Shown here piece by piece: positions 40,801 through 47,002 of a stretch of 64,000 bases of DNA. Position 1 is the stretch's first letter. Each line of letters begins with the position of its first letter. The notes below the pieces were generated by a model. That model saw nothing but the letters and a program-made list of their open reading frames with translations, searched no databases and had not been told where the DNA came from. The stretch is from contig NC_087070.1 of the NCBI RefSeq assembly GCF_963678635.1, forward strand, positions 39,101,397 to 39,165,396, given 5' to 3'. This stretch comes from Symsagittifera roscoffensis (Eukaryota > Xenacoelomorpha > Acoela > Convolutidae). The position numbers and the translations under genes are program-made.

Positions 40801-41111
40801 AAGATGTTCCTAAAGATTGCATGCTTGGCAAAGATTCCAAATCATGGGCGCTTTACATCGACCGGAAACGCAGTTACTTCATGCACAATAACGTTCATTC
40901 ACAAGGAAACAGCGGAGGTATCGGCCTGGGAAGCGTGATCGGAGTTTTGATCAACCTGGAAAAATACTTGCTCTCGTTTTTTGTCGACGGGAAATTTTTG
41001 GATACTTTTGTACTACATGATGTTGGGGGAGTTTTCTACCCAGCTCTAAGCCTCAATAGAAATGTGCAAGCTACGATTCATACGGGCCTCAACCCTCCAG
41101 ATTTCAGCTAA
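7796..41111 (+). CDS. Trim9: Trim9/Trim67-type tripartite-motif E3 ubiquitin ligase, six coding exons
   Basis: Joined coding exons are 7796-7906, 8427-8671, 11936-12072, 13423-13584, 14162-14307 and 39834-41111: 2079 nt, 692 residues. Domains: RING split by a long acidic/Ser-rich insert (C7, C10, C22, H24, C27, C30, then C120 and C123), B-box 1 (C160-H192 and beyond), B-box 2 (C222, H225, C234, C237, C242, C245, H251, H254), coiled coil about 268-365, COS box about 366-426, FN3 about 432-521, SPRY about 534-689. The split RING and the RING/B1/B2/CC/COS/FN3/SPRY order are diagnostic of the Trim9/67 branch of class I TRIMs, and the length is close to vertebrate TRIM9 (about 710). Family knowledge: these ligases bind the netrin receptor DCC/UNC-40 and act in axon guidance, branching and exocytosis. 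That role is inferred here from homology. The C-terminal half is intronless, unlike the multi-exon vertebrate gene. Confidence 0.93.
7957..8105. repeat. Simple repeats and repeat fragment in intron 1
   Basis: Intron 1 (7907-8426, 520 bp) holds a C-rich run at about 7956-7970 and a short TAGA tract at about 8089-8105. The motif TTCGTTACTAGGT occurs twice (about 7998 and 8061). The C-rich stretch plus this motif resembles the right part of the dispersed repeat near 20540-20590, so a small repeat fragment probably sits here. Confidence 0.5.
8427..8671 (+). CDS. Trim9: Trim9 exon 2: RING insert (Gly/Ser-rich, acidic)
   Basis: Encodes residues 38 to the first two bases of codon 119. The acceptor is GTTTAG|GG and the donor ATAAG|GTGAGC. 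The peptide has a run of seven glycines, then a stretch with SLSVSSETDSG that matches the conserved Ser/acidic box in the RING insert of Trim9/67 proteins. It ends in TSCVI, just before the final RING cysteines. The GC-rich coding sequence stands out from the AT-rich introns. Confidence 0.85.
10804..10854. repeat. (TA)n microsatellite
   Basis: Perfect alternating TA tract of about 51 bp in intron 2 of Trim9. Confidence 0.97.
11070..11300. repeat. Direct repeat abutting assembly gap, left copy
   Basis: This 231-bp segment ends exactly at the first N and is repeated at 11501-11730 with a few substitutions and one indel. Because both copies touch the gap edges, a scaffolding artefact (two allelic contig ends placed side by side) is likelier than a biological tandem duplication. 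Confidence 0.88.
11301..11500. other. Assembly gap of 200 N
   Basis: Exactly 200 undetermined bases, a conventional placeholder length, inside Trim9 intron 2. The coding frame is unaffected because exons 2 and 3 splice cleanly around it. Confidence 0.99.
11501..11730. repeat. Direct repeat abutting assembly gap, right copy
   Basis: Second copy of the segment at 11070-11300. It starts exactly after the last N and ends with the same GACGCCAATGCC. Confidence 0.88.
11936..12072 (+). CDS. Trim9: Trim9 exon 3: end of RING, start of B-box 1
   Basis: Completes codon 119 and encodes residues 120-164 plus one base. The acceptor is GCTTTAG|GT and the donor GCGCAG|GTAACT. It starts with CPLC, the last RING zinc pair. 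An alpha-helical linker follows (LRDLPPNYEVAEKVKIF), and the exon ends with CQLC, the first B-box 1 pair. Phase 2 in and phase 1 out fit the neighbouring exons. Confidence 0.9.
13130..13180. repeat. Perfect 20-bp stem hairpin, intron 3
   Basis: CTCGGTCGAACATAGTCGAA at 13130-13149 is followed by an 11-nt loop and its exact reverse complement at 13161-13180. It lies in a 200-bp cluster of TTCGACCGAG-like words (about 13075-13290), which is unusual in this CpG-poor intron. Confidence 0.93.
13284..13322. repeat. Perfect 15-bp stem hairpin, intron 3
   Basis: ACCGTCAAATAGGTT, a 9-nt loop and AACCTATTTGACGGT form a perfect stem-loop. A third copy of the arm (AACCTATTTGAC) follows directly at 13323-13334. 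It lies about 100 bp upstream of exon 4. Confidence 0.93.
13423..13584 (+). CDS. Trim9: Trim9 exon 4: B-box 1
   Basis: Encodes residues 165-218 plus one base. The acceptor is TGTACAG|AT and the donor TACCAG|GTAGAT. It carries CEQC (176/179), CSKC (184/187) and H192, followed by a Gly-Pro-x-x-x-H pattern as in Trim9/67 B-box 1. The first codon is split with exon 3 and gives Asp165. Confidence 0.9.
14011..14082. repeat. GAT/GGT-rich microsatellite
   Basis: Imperfect GATGAT and GGTGGT triplets in intron 4 of Trim9, just upstream of exon 5. The minus-strand open frame across it is low-complexity and not coding. Confidence 0.85.
14162..14307 (+). CDS. Trim9: Trim9 exon 5: B-box 2
   Basis: Completes codon 219 and encodes residues 220-267. 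The acceptor is TGTGCTAG|GG; the donor AAG|GTCACA is weak but gives phase 0. The zinc pattern C-x2-H-x8-C-x2-C-x4-C-x2-C-x5-H-x2-H (C222 to H254) is a complete type 2 B-box. The tail enters the coiled coil that continues in exon 6, 25.5 kb away. Confidence 0.9.
14314..14355. repeat. Poly-C and CA simple repeat
   Basis: C-rich runs followed by a short (CA)n tract, immediately after the exon 5 donor. Confidence 0.9.
14356..16202. other. Intron 5, first part: nothing recognised
   Basis: AT-rich intronic sequence with short poly-A/T runs and one poly-C run near 15756-15766. I see no coding region, structured repeat or RNA gene here. Confidence 0.6.
16203..16736 (-). mobile_element. 530-bp Helentron/HINE-like element, copy A
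   Basis: Full-length copy in reverse orientation to the others. On the + strand it begins GTTCCGACTTTCGATACGAA and ends with the hairpin CAGGGCTTCGCCCTG plus ATACGAGCAGCCTTG. It is flanked by TT on both sides. Family features: a 9-bp subterminal inverted repeat (GTTCCGACT / AGTCGGAAC), a small hairpin near each end, and a central foldback with arms ACCAATTTGGAAC / GTCCCAAATTGGT around GCGCG-rich arms. It encodes no protein, so it must depend on a partner in trans. Assignment to Helentron-associated elements is inference. Confidence 0.75.
17905..18161. repeat. Long inverted repeat (about 105-bp arms)
   Basis: The left arm (17905-18007) and right arm (18058-18161) are reverse complements with few mismatches, separated by about 50 nt. 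The arms contain CCGTAGTAAATCTCAGACAA and its complement. The outer edge of the right arm is followed by a second copy of CTTTGCCAAAAATAGTTAT. This is likely a foldback MITE or a long hairpin. No coding capacity. Confidence 0.85.
18884..18916. repeat. 13-bp perfect stem-loop
   Basis: TTCATGTGAATAT, 7-nt loop, ATATTCACATGAA. A further TTCATGTAAAT follows directly. It is intronic and its function is unknown. Confidence 0.85.
18920..20230. other. Intron 5: no gene; one dispersed motif
   Basis: AT-rich intronic sequence. The only recurrent signal is GTGCTACTTACACAGCAACC followed by GGCTATC at about 19831-19858, a motif also seen near 5929, 9400, 46231 and 47291. Confidence 0.55.
20231..20590. 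repeat. Dispersed repeat fragment related to 24609-24915
   Basis: Contains a GACGCCAAAAGCGCCTTTAG / AAATTTTAGGCTCAGTCGG block resembling the right part of the repeat at 24609-24915. It starts with CAGGGGTGTATATCGG, loosely like that repeat's CAGGGGCGGATC end. Boundaries are uncertain. Confidence 0.4.
22060..22400 (+). mobile_element. Degenerate 530-bp element fragments
   Basis: Two old pieces lie end to end. 22060-22200 matches the central foldback module up to AACTTTCTATA. From 22203, AAGACTGCTCGTTTATCAGG restarts a 5' end of an older subfamily whose hairpin is followed by GTTCCGACTGTCCCTT. The order suggests one element inserted into another, before intact copy B landed at 22403. Confidence 0.55.
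22403..22927 (+). mobile_element. 530-bp Helentron/HINE-like element, copy B
   Basis: Full-length (525 bp), starting CAAGACTGCTCGTATCAGGG and ending CGTATCGAAAGTCGGAAC. It is flanked by AA on each side, as for the other copies. Confidence 0.78.
24255..24370 (+). mobile_element. Degenerate central module of the 530-bp element
   Basis: The stretch around AACGCGTTAATAGCACGAAA and the CGAATCTAACTCGGAAGG flank recalls the central foldback of the family, but most other parts are unrecognisable. Old and truncated. Confidence 0.4.
24609..24915. repeat. Dispersed repeat with CAGGGGCGGATCTAGG end (hAT-MITE-like)
   Basis: Begins CAGGGGCGGATCTAGGATTT, a terminus typical of many hAT-derived MITEs, and shares about 300 bp with 58918-59200: the same order of GAGCTCTC, AGACC-TG-TTGGCCAAA, CGCC-CAGGCAAA and GCGCGCGCT blocks. 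I could not find the matching inverted right end or an 8-bp target duplication, so class assignment is tentative. Confidence 0.55.
24916..28890. other. Intron 5, middle part: no gene; one CpG-rich pocket
   Basis: No coding region was recognised among the small open frames. A polypyrimidine stretch lies at about 26700-26760. At 27380-27560 composition turns GC-rich, with the 12-bp perfect palindrome CGCGGCGCCGCG at 27391-27402. Inverted arms CCTTTAGGCG (about 27712) and CGCCTAAAGG (about 27807) lie nearby. This pocket might be a regulatory element. Confidence 0.45.
28900..30530 (-). pseudogene. BEL/Pao retrotransposon pol fragment, decayed
   Basis: Read on the minus strand from about 30530 down, several frames give pieces of a BEL/Pao polyprotein in order. 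These are a RGIPQSELSDTSGWFNG block (the conserved region after RNase H), a zinc-binding-like HSAVRLF...THKK segment, ALDIFEPF and GVIMTCLTARTI (integrase core, first Asp), TPHFGGVWERFIQSVK (integrase core, catalytic Glu), NARPVTTVSS and LTPNPFLHGR. The tail carries VVRIFWDMTPQ, like the family's C-terminal domain. Frameshifts and in-frame stops interrupt it, and the RT and RNase H parts and both LTRs are absent. It is a dead fragment, antisense within Trim9 intron 5. Confidence 0.82.
30730..31495 (-). mobile_element. Degenerate 530-bp element copies, reverse orientation
   Basis: Recognisable modules in reverse order: TGCTCGAGGTAGTTTTTATC, the TTTTTGATGGGTTTTTTTAT block, CACCTGTAATCATG, then the central TTAGCACGCGATATATTTCG foldback near 31190, the GCGTGTGGGGGATGG block near 31332, and a remnant of the terminal hairpin near 31470. 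A second partial 3' module (about 30868-30950) suggests two overlapping old insertions. Confidence 0.55.
31496..33806. other. Intron 5: no gene; GC-richer islands
   Basis: No coding region recognised. Two stretches are less AT-rich and of higher complexity: about 32560-32750 (with CACCAGGTGTGTCC and a poly-C run) and about 33290-33440 (with GGTGGACGGCGGGCGGGAC). They could be regulatory, but nothing specific can be shown. Confidence 0.4.
33807..34337 (+). mobile_element. 530-bp Helentron/HINE-like element, copy C
   Basis: Full-length (531 bp) with the 5' hairpin TCAGGGAGAAGCCCTGA, the central GCGCG foldback and the 3' hairpin ACTTTCGTATCGAAAGT. Only AATAAA separates it from the next copy, in the same orientation. 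Confidence 0.8.
34344..34519 (+). mobile_element. 530-bp element copy D, 5' part (split by copy E)
   Basis: First 174-176 bp of an element, ending in CATATAAAGTATAA. The remainder resumes at 35051. The two parts add to about 528 bp, the family's normal length. Confidence 0.85.
34520..35050 (+). mobile_element. 530-bp element copy E, nested inside copy D
   Basis: Full-length (531 bp) insertion into the A-rich site of copy D. Flanks are AA on the left and AAAAA on the right. The inserted copy is closer to consensus in its hairpin (TCAGGGCGAAGCCCTGA) than the copy it interrupts, as expected for a later insertion. Confidence 0.85.
35051..35404 (+). mobile_element. 530-bp element copy D, 3' part
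   Basis: Resumes with AAAAAGATAGATTTCG, the sequence that normally follows CATATAAAGTAT in intact copies. It runs through the central foldback to the 3' end TCGGAAC followed by AA. Confidence 0.85.
35405..36860. other. Intron 5: no gene seen
   Basis: AT-rich sequence. A short open stretch at 35900-36003 looks mildly protein-like and ends in a possible donor TTTGCAG|GTGTAA, but no acceptor is visible, so it is not annotated as an exon. Confidence 0.45.
36870..37160 (-). mobile_element. Degenerate 530-bp element, reverse orientation
   Basis: Blocks such as GTAGGGGTGTTTTTTTCCGA, TTAGCCATTTTGAATGGAG and GACAATTAACGCGCAAAAT follow the reversed family order, with considerable decay. Confidence 0.45.
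37163..37668 (+). mobile_element. Degenerate older-subfamily 530-bp element
   Basis: Starts AAGACTGCTCTTTTATCAGG with hairpin partner CCCTGA, then GTTCCGACTGTCCCTT as in the fragment at 22203. It ends CGAGCATAAATATACCG then TCGAAAGTCGGAAC. A 58-bp tandem duplication (unit containing AAGAAGTCGATATCTTCAAT) lies inside at 37490-37572. Confidence 0.6.
38735..38960. repeat. T-rich polypyrimidine tract
   Basis: Over 200 bp of T-runs broken by C and G, low complexity. It lies in intron 5 about 900 bp before exon 6. Confidence 0.85.
38990..39520. promoter_or_regulatory. Possible regulatory element upstream of exon 6
   Basis: A 500-bp stretch with balanced composition and little simple repeat, containing homeodomain-like words (TAATTTAAATTATGCTAA, GATTAGCATA, TAAAAATTAATC), just 3' of a T-rich tract. 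It looks unlike the surrounding intron. The regulatory call is inference; cross-species conservation would decide it. Confidence 0.3.
39834..41111 (+). CDS. Trim9: Trim9 exon 6: coiled coil, COS box, FN3 and SPRY
   Basis: Acceptor CAATTTTAG|AG at 39833/39834, phase 0; 425 codons and a TAA stop at 41109-41111. The peptide opens with a heptad-rich coiled coil (protein residues 268-365, including ALQRRKEQLIAELEREK). The COS box follows with TTGLIEYCLEVLQESD and FLQISGP. The FN3 domain has VDGYILEIDDG and FREVYRGKETVCTIDGLHF. The SPRY domain has RVVLGNIGFSKGKHYWEI, DPAFGVAR and MLGKDSKSWALYID. These blocks match Trim9/67 almost position by position. Having all four domains in one exon is unlike the vertebrate gene. 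Confidence 0.96.
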   Translation, partial: SEISQGLNSLSEKAKQAKDLVANFKGSSESLQEDAVSFETRVVCEFDAVIEALQRRKEQLIAELEREKQRKQQVFKKSSHECTQYLRQTTGLIEYCLEVLQESDQISFLQISGPVIKRVYEADMQWRRKLHEEGDDSNRSFRYKIDCSHVRKLAEELNFCKLETPTTPLIVTDECYAENNSVSFSWRAHSSTWVDGYILEIDDGKMGRFREVYRGKETVCTIDGLHFGMSYRARVRCFNECGVSSHSDVVALSTSKVAWFTLNGDDAHSDLILSNANSTVTSSSFDERVVLGNIGFSKGKHYWEITIDRYDSLPDPAFGVARQDVPKDCMLGKDSKSWALYIDRKRSYFMHNNVHSQGNSGGIGLGSVIGVLINLEKYLLSFFVDGKFLDTFVLHDVGGVFYPALSLNRNVQATIHTGLNPPDFS

Positions 41112-41157
41112 AATGAAACCCCAGAAATATGCAATACAGCCTGTTTGAATTGAAGAC

Positions 41158-41163
41158 AATAAA
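41158..41163 (+). terminator. Polyadenylation signal AATAAA for Trim9
   Basis: Canonical hexamer 47 nt after the stop codon; a second AATAAA lies at 41184-41189. They would give a very short 3' UTR if the first is used. Transcript data would be needed to confirm the site. Confidence 0.6.
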
Positions 41164-41699
41164 TTATCAGGGAAAGCTCTAGAAATAAAAAATCATGGGA
41201 AACACGGACTTGTTTGAACTGTTCATCGCATTACTTTCTGCGTAGTACTTAGTCAGTTTTTCATTAGACGTTTAAAGATCATAGATCATCATGATATTTA
41301 CTGACCCAATATTGAATTTGACAATGCGTGCTTTTAACAATCAAAAACTATTTTCAATCATTTTTATCAGAAGAAGCTAAGAAATCAGAAAAGAAAAAGT
41401 AGAAAAAACCAGGCCAAGGTTTCGGTGAGTGGGGCCCGATACGAGCATGATCTGTGACAAAGAAGGAAGCCACTCAAGATAAATGGTTTGGTCTGTCTAT
41501 CTTATGCCGAAAAATTAGAGCAAGTCTGACACTCGACTAAATATTAGAGTTTCAACTTGAATAAAGCTGTTGAACTTCAAGGACCATTTCTAACCCTATT
41601 TACCGTATCCAGCGACAATTTCTTCAAAATCCGCGATAACTCTTCTAAAATCATGCGATAATGTTTGACATCAGCAAAGCAGTTTAGGCTGTCAAAAAA

Positions 41700-43225
41700 T
41701 CAAAAGAGAAAGCTAATTGATATAGAATTGGAGATTGCAAAACGATCTCGATACCAGGAACTTAATGAGTTTTTAGCCTTCTGATAGCAAAAATATTAAT
41801 CACTCTAAAAATTATCAAAAATGTCTGAAATTGGGGACAACTTTTTTTTTATTCTAAAACCAACGTTTCTGGCCGTAGACTGCGCTACGATTCATCACTT
41901 GGATGTCCGTGCACTAAAATTTTTCTGAATTTATGTCTAAAAAAGATCAGTTTTCGAAAATTTATTAATTCAATTCGAACTCAACTTTTACTTTTGCAAT
42001 AATTTTTGTTGATAAGATGAAGTTTTGAAATTTTAGTACAACAGTTTTGAGCTTAGAGTGAGAAGGTGGTATTGTTATTCAAGAGAAAAATAACCGATAT
42101 AGAATTTGGTATTGTAAAATGGTCTCGACACCAGGAACTCATTGAGTTTTCAGCCTTCTGATAGCAAAAACTTAGATCACAATGAAAATTATCGAAAATG
42201 TCTGAAATTGGGGACAATTTTTTTAAATTCTAAAACCAACGCGTTTCTGGCCGTAGACTGCTTAAATCATAATGCGCTACGATTCACCACTTTGATGTCC
42301 GTGCACTAAAAATTTTCTGAATTTATGTCTAAAAAAGATCAGTTTTCGAAAATTTATTAATTCAGTTCAAACTCAAATTTTACTTTTGCAATAATTTTTG
42401 TTGATAAGATGAAGTTTTTGAATTTTTAGTACAACAGTTTGGAGCGTAGAGTGATAAGGTGGTATTGTTGTTCAAGAGAAAAATAACCGATATAGAATTT
42501 GGTATTGTAAAACGGTCTCGACACCAGGAACTCATTGAGTTTTCAGCCTTCTGATAGCAAAAAACTTAAATCACAATCAAAATTATCAAAAATGTCTGAA
42601 ATTGGGGACATTTTTAAAAAAAAATTTAAAACCAACGTTTCAGGCCGTAGACTGCGCTACGATTCATCACTTTGATGTCCGTGCACTAAAAATTTTCTGA
42701 ATTTATGTCTAAAAAAGATCAGTTTTCGAAAATTTATTAATTCACTTCAAACTCAAATTTTACTTTTGCAATAATTTTTGTTGATAAGATGAAGTTTTTG
42801 AATTTTTAGTACAACAGTTTGGAGCGTAGAGTGATAAGGTGGTATTGTTGTTCAAGAGAAAAATAACCGATATAGAATTTGGTATTGTAAAACGGTCTCG
42901 ACACCAGGAACTCATTGAGTTTTCAGCCTTCTGATAGCAAAAAACTTAAATCACAATCAAAATTATCAAAAATGTCTGAAATTGGGGACATTTTTAAAAA
43001 AAAATTTAAAACCAACGTTTCAGGCCGTAGACTGCGCTACGATTCATCACTTTGATGTCCGTGCACTAAAATTTTTCTGAATTTATGTCTAAAAAAGATC
43101 AGTTTTCGAAAATTTATTAATTCAATTCAAACTCAACTTTTACTTTTGCAATAATTTTTGTTGATAAGATGAAGTTTTTGAAATTTTAGTACAACAGTTT
43201 TGAGCTTAGAGTGAGAAGGTGGTTT
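41700..43225. repeat. Tandem array, about 380-bp unit, four copies
   Basis: The word ATGTCTGAAATTGGGGAC recurs at 41821, 42198, 42592 and 42972, with a shared order of AGGCCGTAGACTGCGCTACG, CAGTTTTCGAAAATTTATTA and CAGCCTTCTGATAGC blocks. Copies 3 and 4 are almost identical, so the array has expanded recently. No open reading frame is conserved. Confidence 0.9.
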
Positions 43226-45194
43226 TGTTGTTCACCAATTCGCAAAATGGGAACAATCTAAGGCGTAGAATGTGTTTTTTTAAAATCTTTTTTTTTTACT
43301 ATCTCAATGACAAATTTTTGTCTGCTTTCAGATAAGTTGTCTCAGCACCATGAGAAACAGATCTAACTGCTGTGATTTAATCCAATTGTTGTTATAAACT
43401 TATTAAATAGGTTTGTTATGTTGCGGCGATCCGAATTTTTGTTAAAACTGGGAAACTGGGTCGCCCTTGTCTACGAAAGGATTTTAGAGGTCCGGTTGTA
43501 TGCAGCTGGAAGTGAGGAGAGCATACGTGTTTTTGAGTATTCAGCGGAAATCAACCGACTAACAAATATTTCATATCGAAGAGTTCATCCTTGTTTTAGT
43601 TACACAGCCGGAAAGCTTCATAGCTGATCACTTTGATAGCATCAGATTCTTTGAAGCTTGTCAAGTTTTCTGGCGAACTCGGGTTGACTCCCATTGGTTA
43701 AGAGAAAGCTTGGTGTGCTCAAGTGTCTGCATTTTATTTTTGTTACATACTATGATGTTTTGTTGTAGCGACGTTCCTCAGAGACTTTTATCGAACCTAA
43801 AGCCAAGCATCCGATTTTGGGGAATTTGCTCAATATGGCTGATCAAGTGAATACGGCTGATGAGTTTTTTACGAATGCTGGTTATGTAATGGATCTTTAC
43901 TTGGGGAGGAATCTTTTACTTGCTTAAAACATCGTTGTCAATCAATCCATTTCAAATGTAATAGAGCTGCGTCACCAGCATCTAATTTGTCCAAAAATGG
44001 ACTTCTGTCGTGGTCTTTTATGGAGTGTGCCTCGGTCATCAGCAATTTTGTTCAACGGCAATTTTTGTAATTATCTCGAAAGAATCTGCGGGCGACCAGC
44101 AAAAGTTAAACCGATGCCGAGTAAATCAAACAGAAACAAACAGAAATTGATTAAGTGTTTGAGAAAGATAAAAGAAAGGTGGTACAGAGAAGCAGCCATT
44201 TTTCAGTGAGGTTATACGATGGAAGTCTGCTGCAAACTTGCACAGGAATTCCAGAGCTGCATCCGCGTCAGATAAGATTGCAAAAAAAACGAATAATTGG
44301 CCAAACATTTTGCGAAACAAAGCAGCTAAAATTGAACCAAATTAAACAAGAAACAGATAAGCTCAGCAATGGAATTATGTCGATATATGCAACACTGAAG
44401 TAACTTGTCAGGTCGTGATTGACTATTGCAAAAAAAGGAGTGGATCCCACAGCATTTTGAATGGCATCGAAGTAAAACTCAAAAGCTAACGCTTTTTCAC
44501 CGTAATTCTCCTCAAAATTCTAACAAAACGATTAATTTTTATAATTTCCGGCCCGTAAGAAATGTGTACCGACAGTTCAGACTCAATGAAGATGGAAACA
44601 CGTGGTTGAAAGCTTTGAAGAAAGATTGGCTGAAAAGCGAAAAACGCAAATTATCAACTGTTGTCGGTGAAAAGTCAGATCTCTCCGAAATTTTTTTTGC
44701 ATGTACAGAACATCATTATATCATTCGAGCTTTTTTATTTCTCACCAAATCATGGGTTAAAGATTAAAAGATTAATAAACTTGTTCTGGTTGGCTCTACT
44801 TTAAAAAGGTTTTATCTCTGCTAATAGGAACGATAAAATAGGAGGTTGATTACTGCTAATATACAACACGAAGTATCAAGTAATCAAGATCGAAAGTTTC
44901 GAAAATGACAGAATAAAAATTCGTCAAAAAATGACCGTCGGCATTTTTCGTGGCTTTCGTGTTCAAATTTTTTAATCTAGTAACGCATTATCGATCGAAT
45001 GCGTTTGGAACGAACTATTCCCCAAAATGAACTCGAGAAATTGTACATGCGGGTTCAAAACATATGACAGCGGCAGCTGTTTATATTGGCTTGAAAACCA
45101 TCCAAGCTGTCTATCCTTTTTATGCAGATGAATTATTGAAAAATTGAATTACTGAACATATGGTGAAGTTCTAGACTTGGTGAATATTGGCCAC
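43226..45194. other. Unassigned region, possibly 5' part of a decayed retroelement
   Basis: Composition is less AT-rich than the flanks and several open frames of 60-113 codons overlap (43418-43627, 43997-44209, 44426-44767), which suggests decayed coding sequence. I recognise no domain. Its position upstream of the LINE remnant fits an endonuclease part, but this is only inference. Confidence 0.35.
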
Positions 45195-45890
45195 TAGTCC
45201 CCATTGTTGAAAGAAACATCAATGAAAGGCAATGAATTCAGCAATTTTCGAAAAATCACAAACCTCTCTATAATCAGCAAGATTCTTTAGAAACATGTGG
45301 CTTAAGCATTGATAAATCATCTCCATGGTAGTTGTATGTTGTGCTCAAACCAGTCGACTTGTTTATCGAAGCACTCAACTGAAAAAACATTGCCGAAAGC
45401 CGCTTCTAGTTTCGCTGCAAAGACCGATAAAATAAAAAATGTACTGATAATTTGTATTGACCTCAGCCGTGCTTCCGATACTCTGCATCACAACAGAATG
45501 GGCATAACGGATAAATACTCACCTGGTTTCACATTTGTTTGACTGGCAGAACTGACTTTGTGATTTGAGAGGGCGTCAAACTATCCAGGCAAAAATTAAA
45601 AAGCAGCTGCATTGGCTGCCGACTAAACGTCAAAGAAAATTTATAATTGCAACGCTTGTTTTCAAAGTTTTGGGAAGTTACTAAAAGCCAAGATATCTCT
45701 AAAACATGTTAAGCCCCTGTTGCGTTATGGAAGAACCGGTGAATCGATTCTCAGAGTGGAGGAAGAACGAAATATATCCAGCAAACTTTTTCTTTTACTA
45801 CTGCTGCCATTTGTAACAAAGTTCCAGAAGATATTCGATGTGCGCAGTCTTTAGAAATTTTGAACCAAAATGTGAAGGCTCATTTTTAAA
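45195..45890 (+). pseudogene. CR1/Jockey-like non-LTR retrotransposon (LINE) remnant
   Basis: Pieces of a non-LTR reverse transcriptase in order. NFRKITNLSIISKIL resembles the start of the RT domain (N-[FY]-R-P-I-S-..-S-K-I). LIICIDLSRASDTLHHN resembles the F-x-D-L-S-K-A-F-D-T motif with the first catalytic Asp. LHWLPTKRQRKFIIATLVFK resembles the C-terminal L-H-W-L-P block. A final NKVPEDIRCAQSLE...NVKAHF resembles the last conserved block. Two stops lie in the first frame, and the sequence between 45542 and 45600 jumps over most of the RT including the YxDD motif, so an internal deletion and frameshifts have killed it. Confidence 0.75.
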
Positions 45891-45932
45891 ATATTATATC
45901 AATTCTTAGTAAATTTTGTAATACTTTGTACA

Positions 45933-47002
45933 AAAAAACTACTCTGTTCTTTATTCTTAACTGCATAACTTTGGGGTTTTATAGTAAATAAAGCAAATTA
46001 GTCGAAAGCTGACAACCATTCATTTTTTGCTGCCGCATTTTTTCGATCTAAAATAAACCCCAATCTTGTAAAATCTTCTAATTCAATCACCTTTTTTAGA
46101 CAAACAACCTTTATTCTTTAGACTTAATGGCGTGGAATATGAAAAAAAATGTATTAGAGGGTTTTTTCCCCATTTTAAAGTTCTTTTTTTAAAATTGGAA
46201 ATTTTTTCAATTCAGTGTGGTGAAAAAGTTCTGTGGTACTTGCACAGCAACCGGCTATCTAAGTGTAAATTGAAAACTGGGTTTGGAAACTTTTGTTTTC
46301 AGAAAATTGTTTTCTTGTTCTCTCCAATTAACCACTGAAAACTTTTAGATTTATTATCTGTTTTTAAAAACCAAATAAGACCTTAAAAACAAATTCTGTT
46401 TTTGTTAGTCCCATTAAAGAACAAGCCCGGAAGTTTTTGCGGCTGGATAAAAATTATAGAAACACAATAACAAATTATTCTATTTAAAGTTTTTATAGGT
46501 TATCAAAGTTGGATAATTATTGTTGTTTTGGGTAATGGAAAACGCAAATAATTTTAGAAATAAAAAATAAGACAAAAAATACTGCTAATTTGACTTCAAA
46601 ACCTTCTTTTTAAGACTGTTTTTTTTATTTTTATGGCCAGTTTTCTCACAAAAAAGGAAGTTTTCAAAAAATGCAATGTAAATTTAAATCAGATAAAAAT
46701 TGCCTTTTTAATTATTTAAAAATGCTAAGATTAAAATTGCAATTGAATTAGTTGTGGCTTACAGTACGCTCTAGAGAAAAACTGAAATTTTTGCGCAGTT
46801 TGAATACCCCAAAATGTTCAAATTGTCATTCTTTGATATCATTTATTATACAAAAACATCACAGGTGAAATATAGCTTCAATATTGAGTTGATTTATCAA
46901 AAGTTATCGTATGATTTAAGAACCCTTCATAAAAATGACTAGATGAGAAACCTAAAAAAAACTAACTGCACAAACATTTCGTCACTTTGTTCGAACGCCG
47001 GC
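45933..47002. repeat. Tandem unit P1 (1.07 kb)
   Basis: Starts ACAAAAAAACTACTCTGTTC and is repeated from 47003 at the same spacing of 1070 bp. It contains the dispersed motif GGTACTTGCACAGCAACCGG. Its last part (from CAGGTGAAATATAGCTT to GTTCGAACGCCGGCAC) resembles the 3' half of the 530-bp element, much diverged. Confidence 0.88.
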
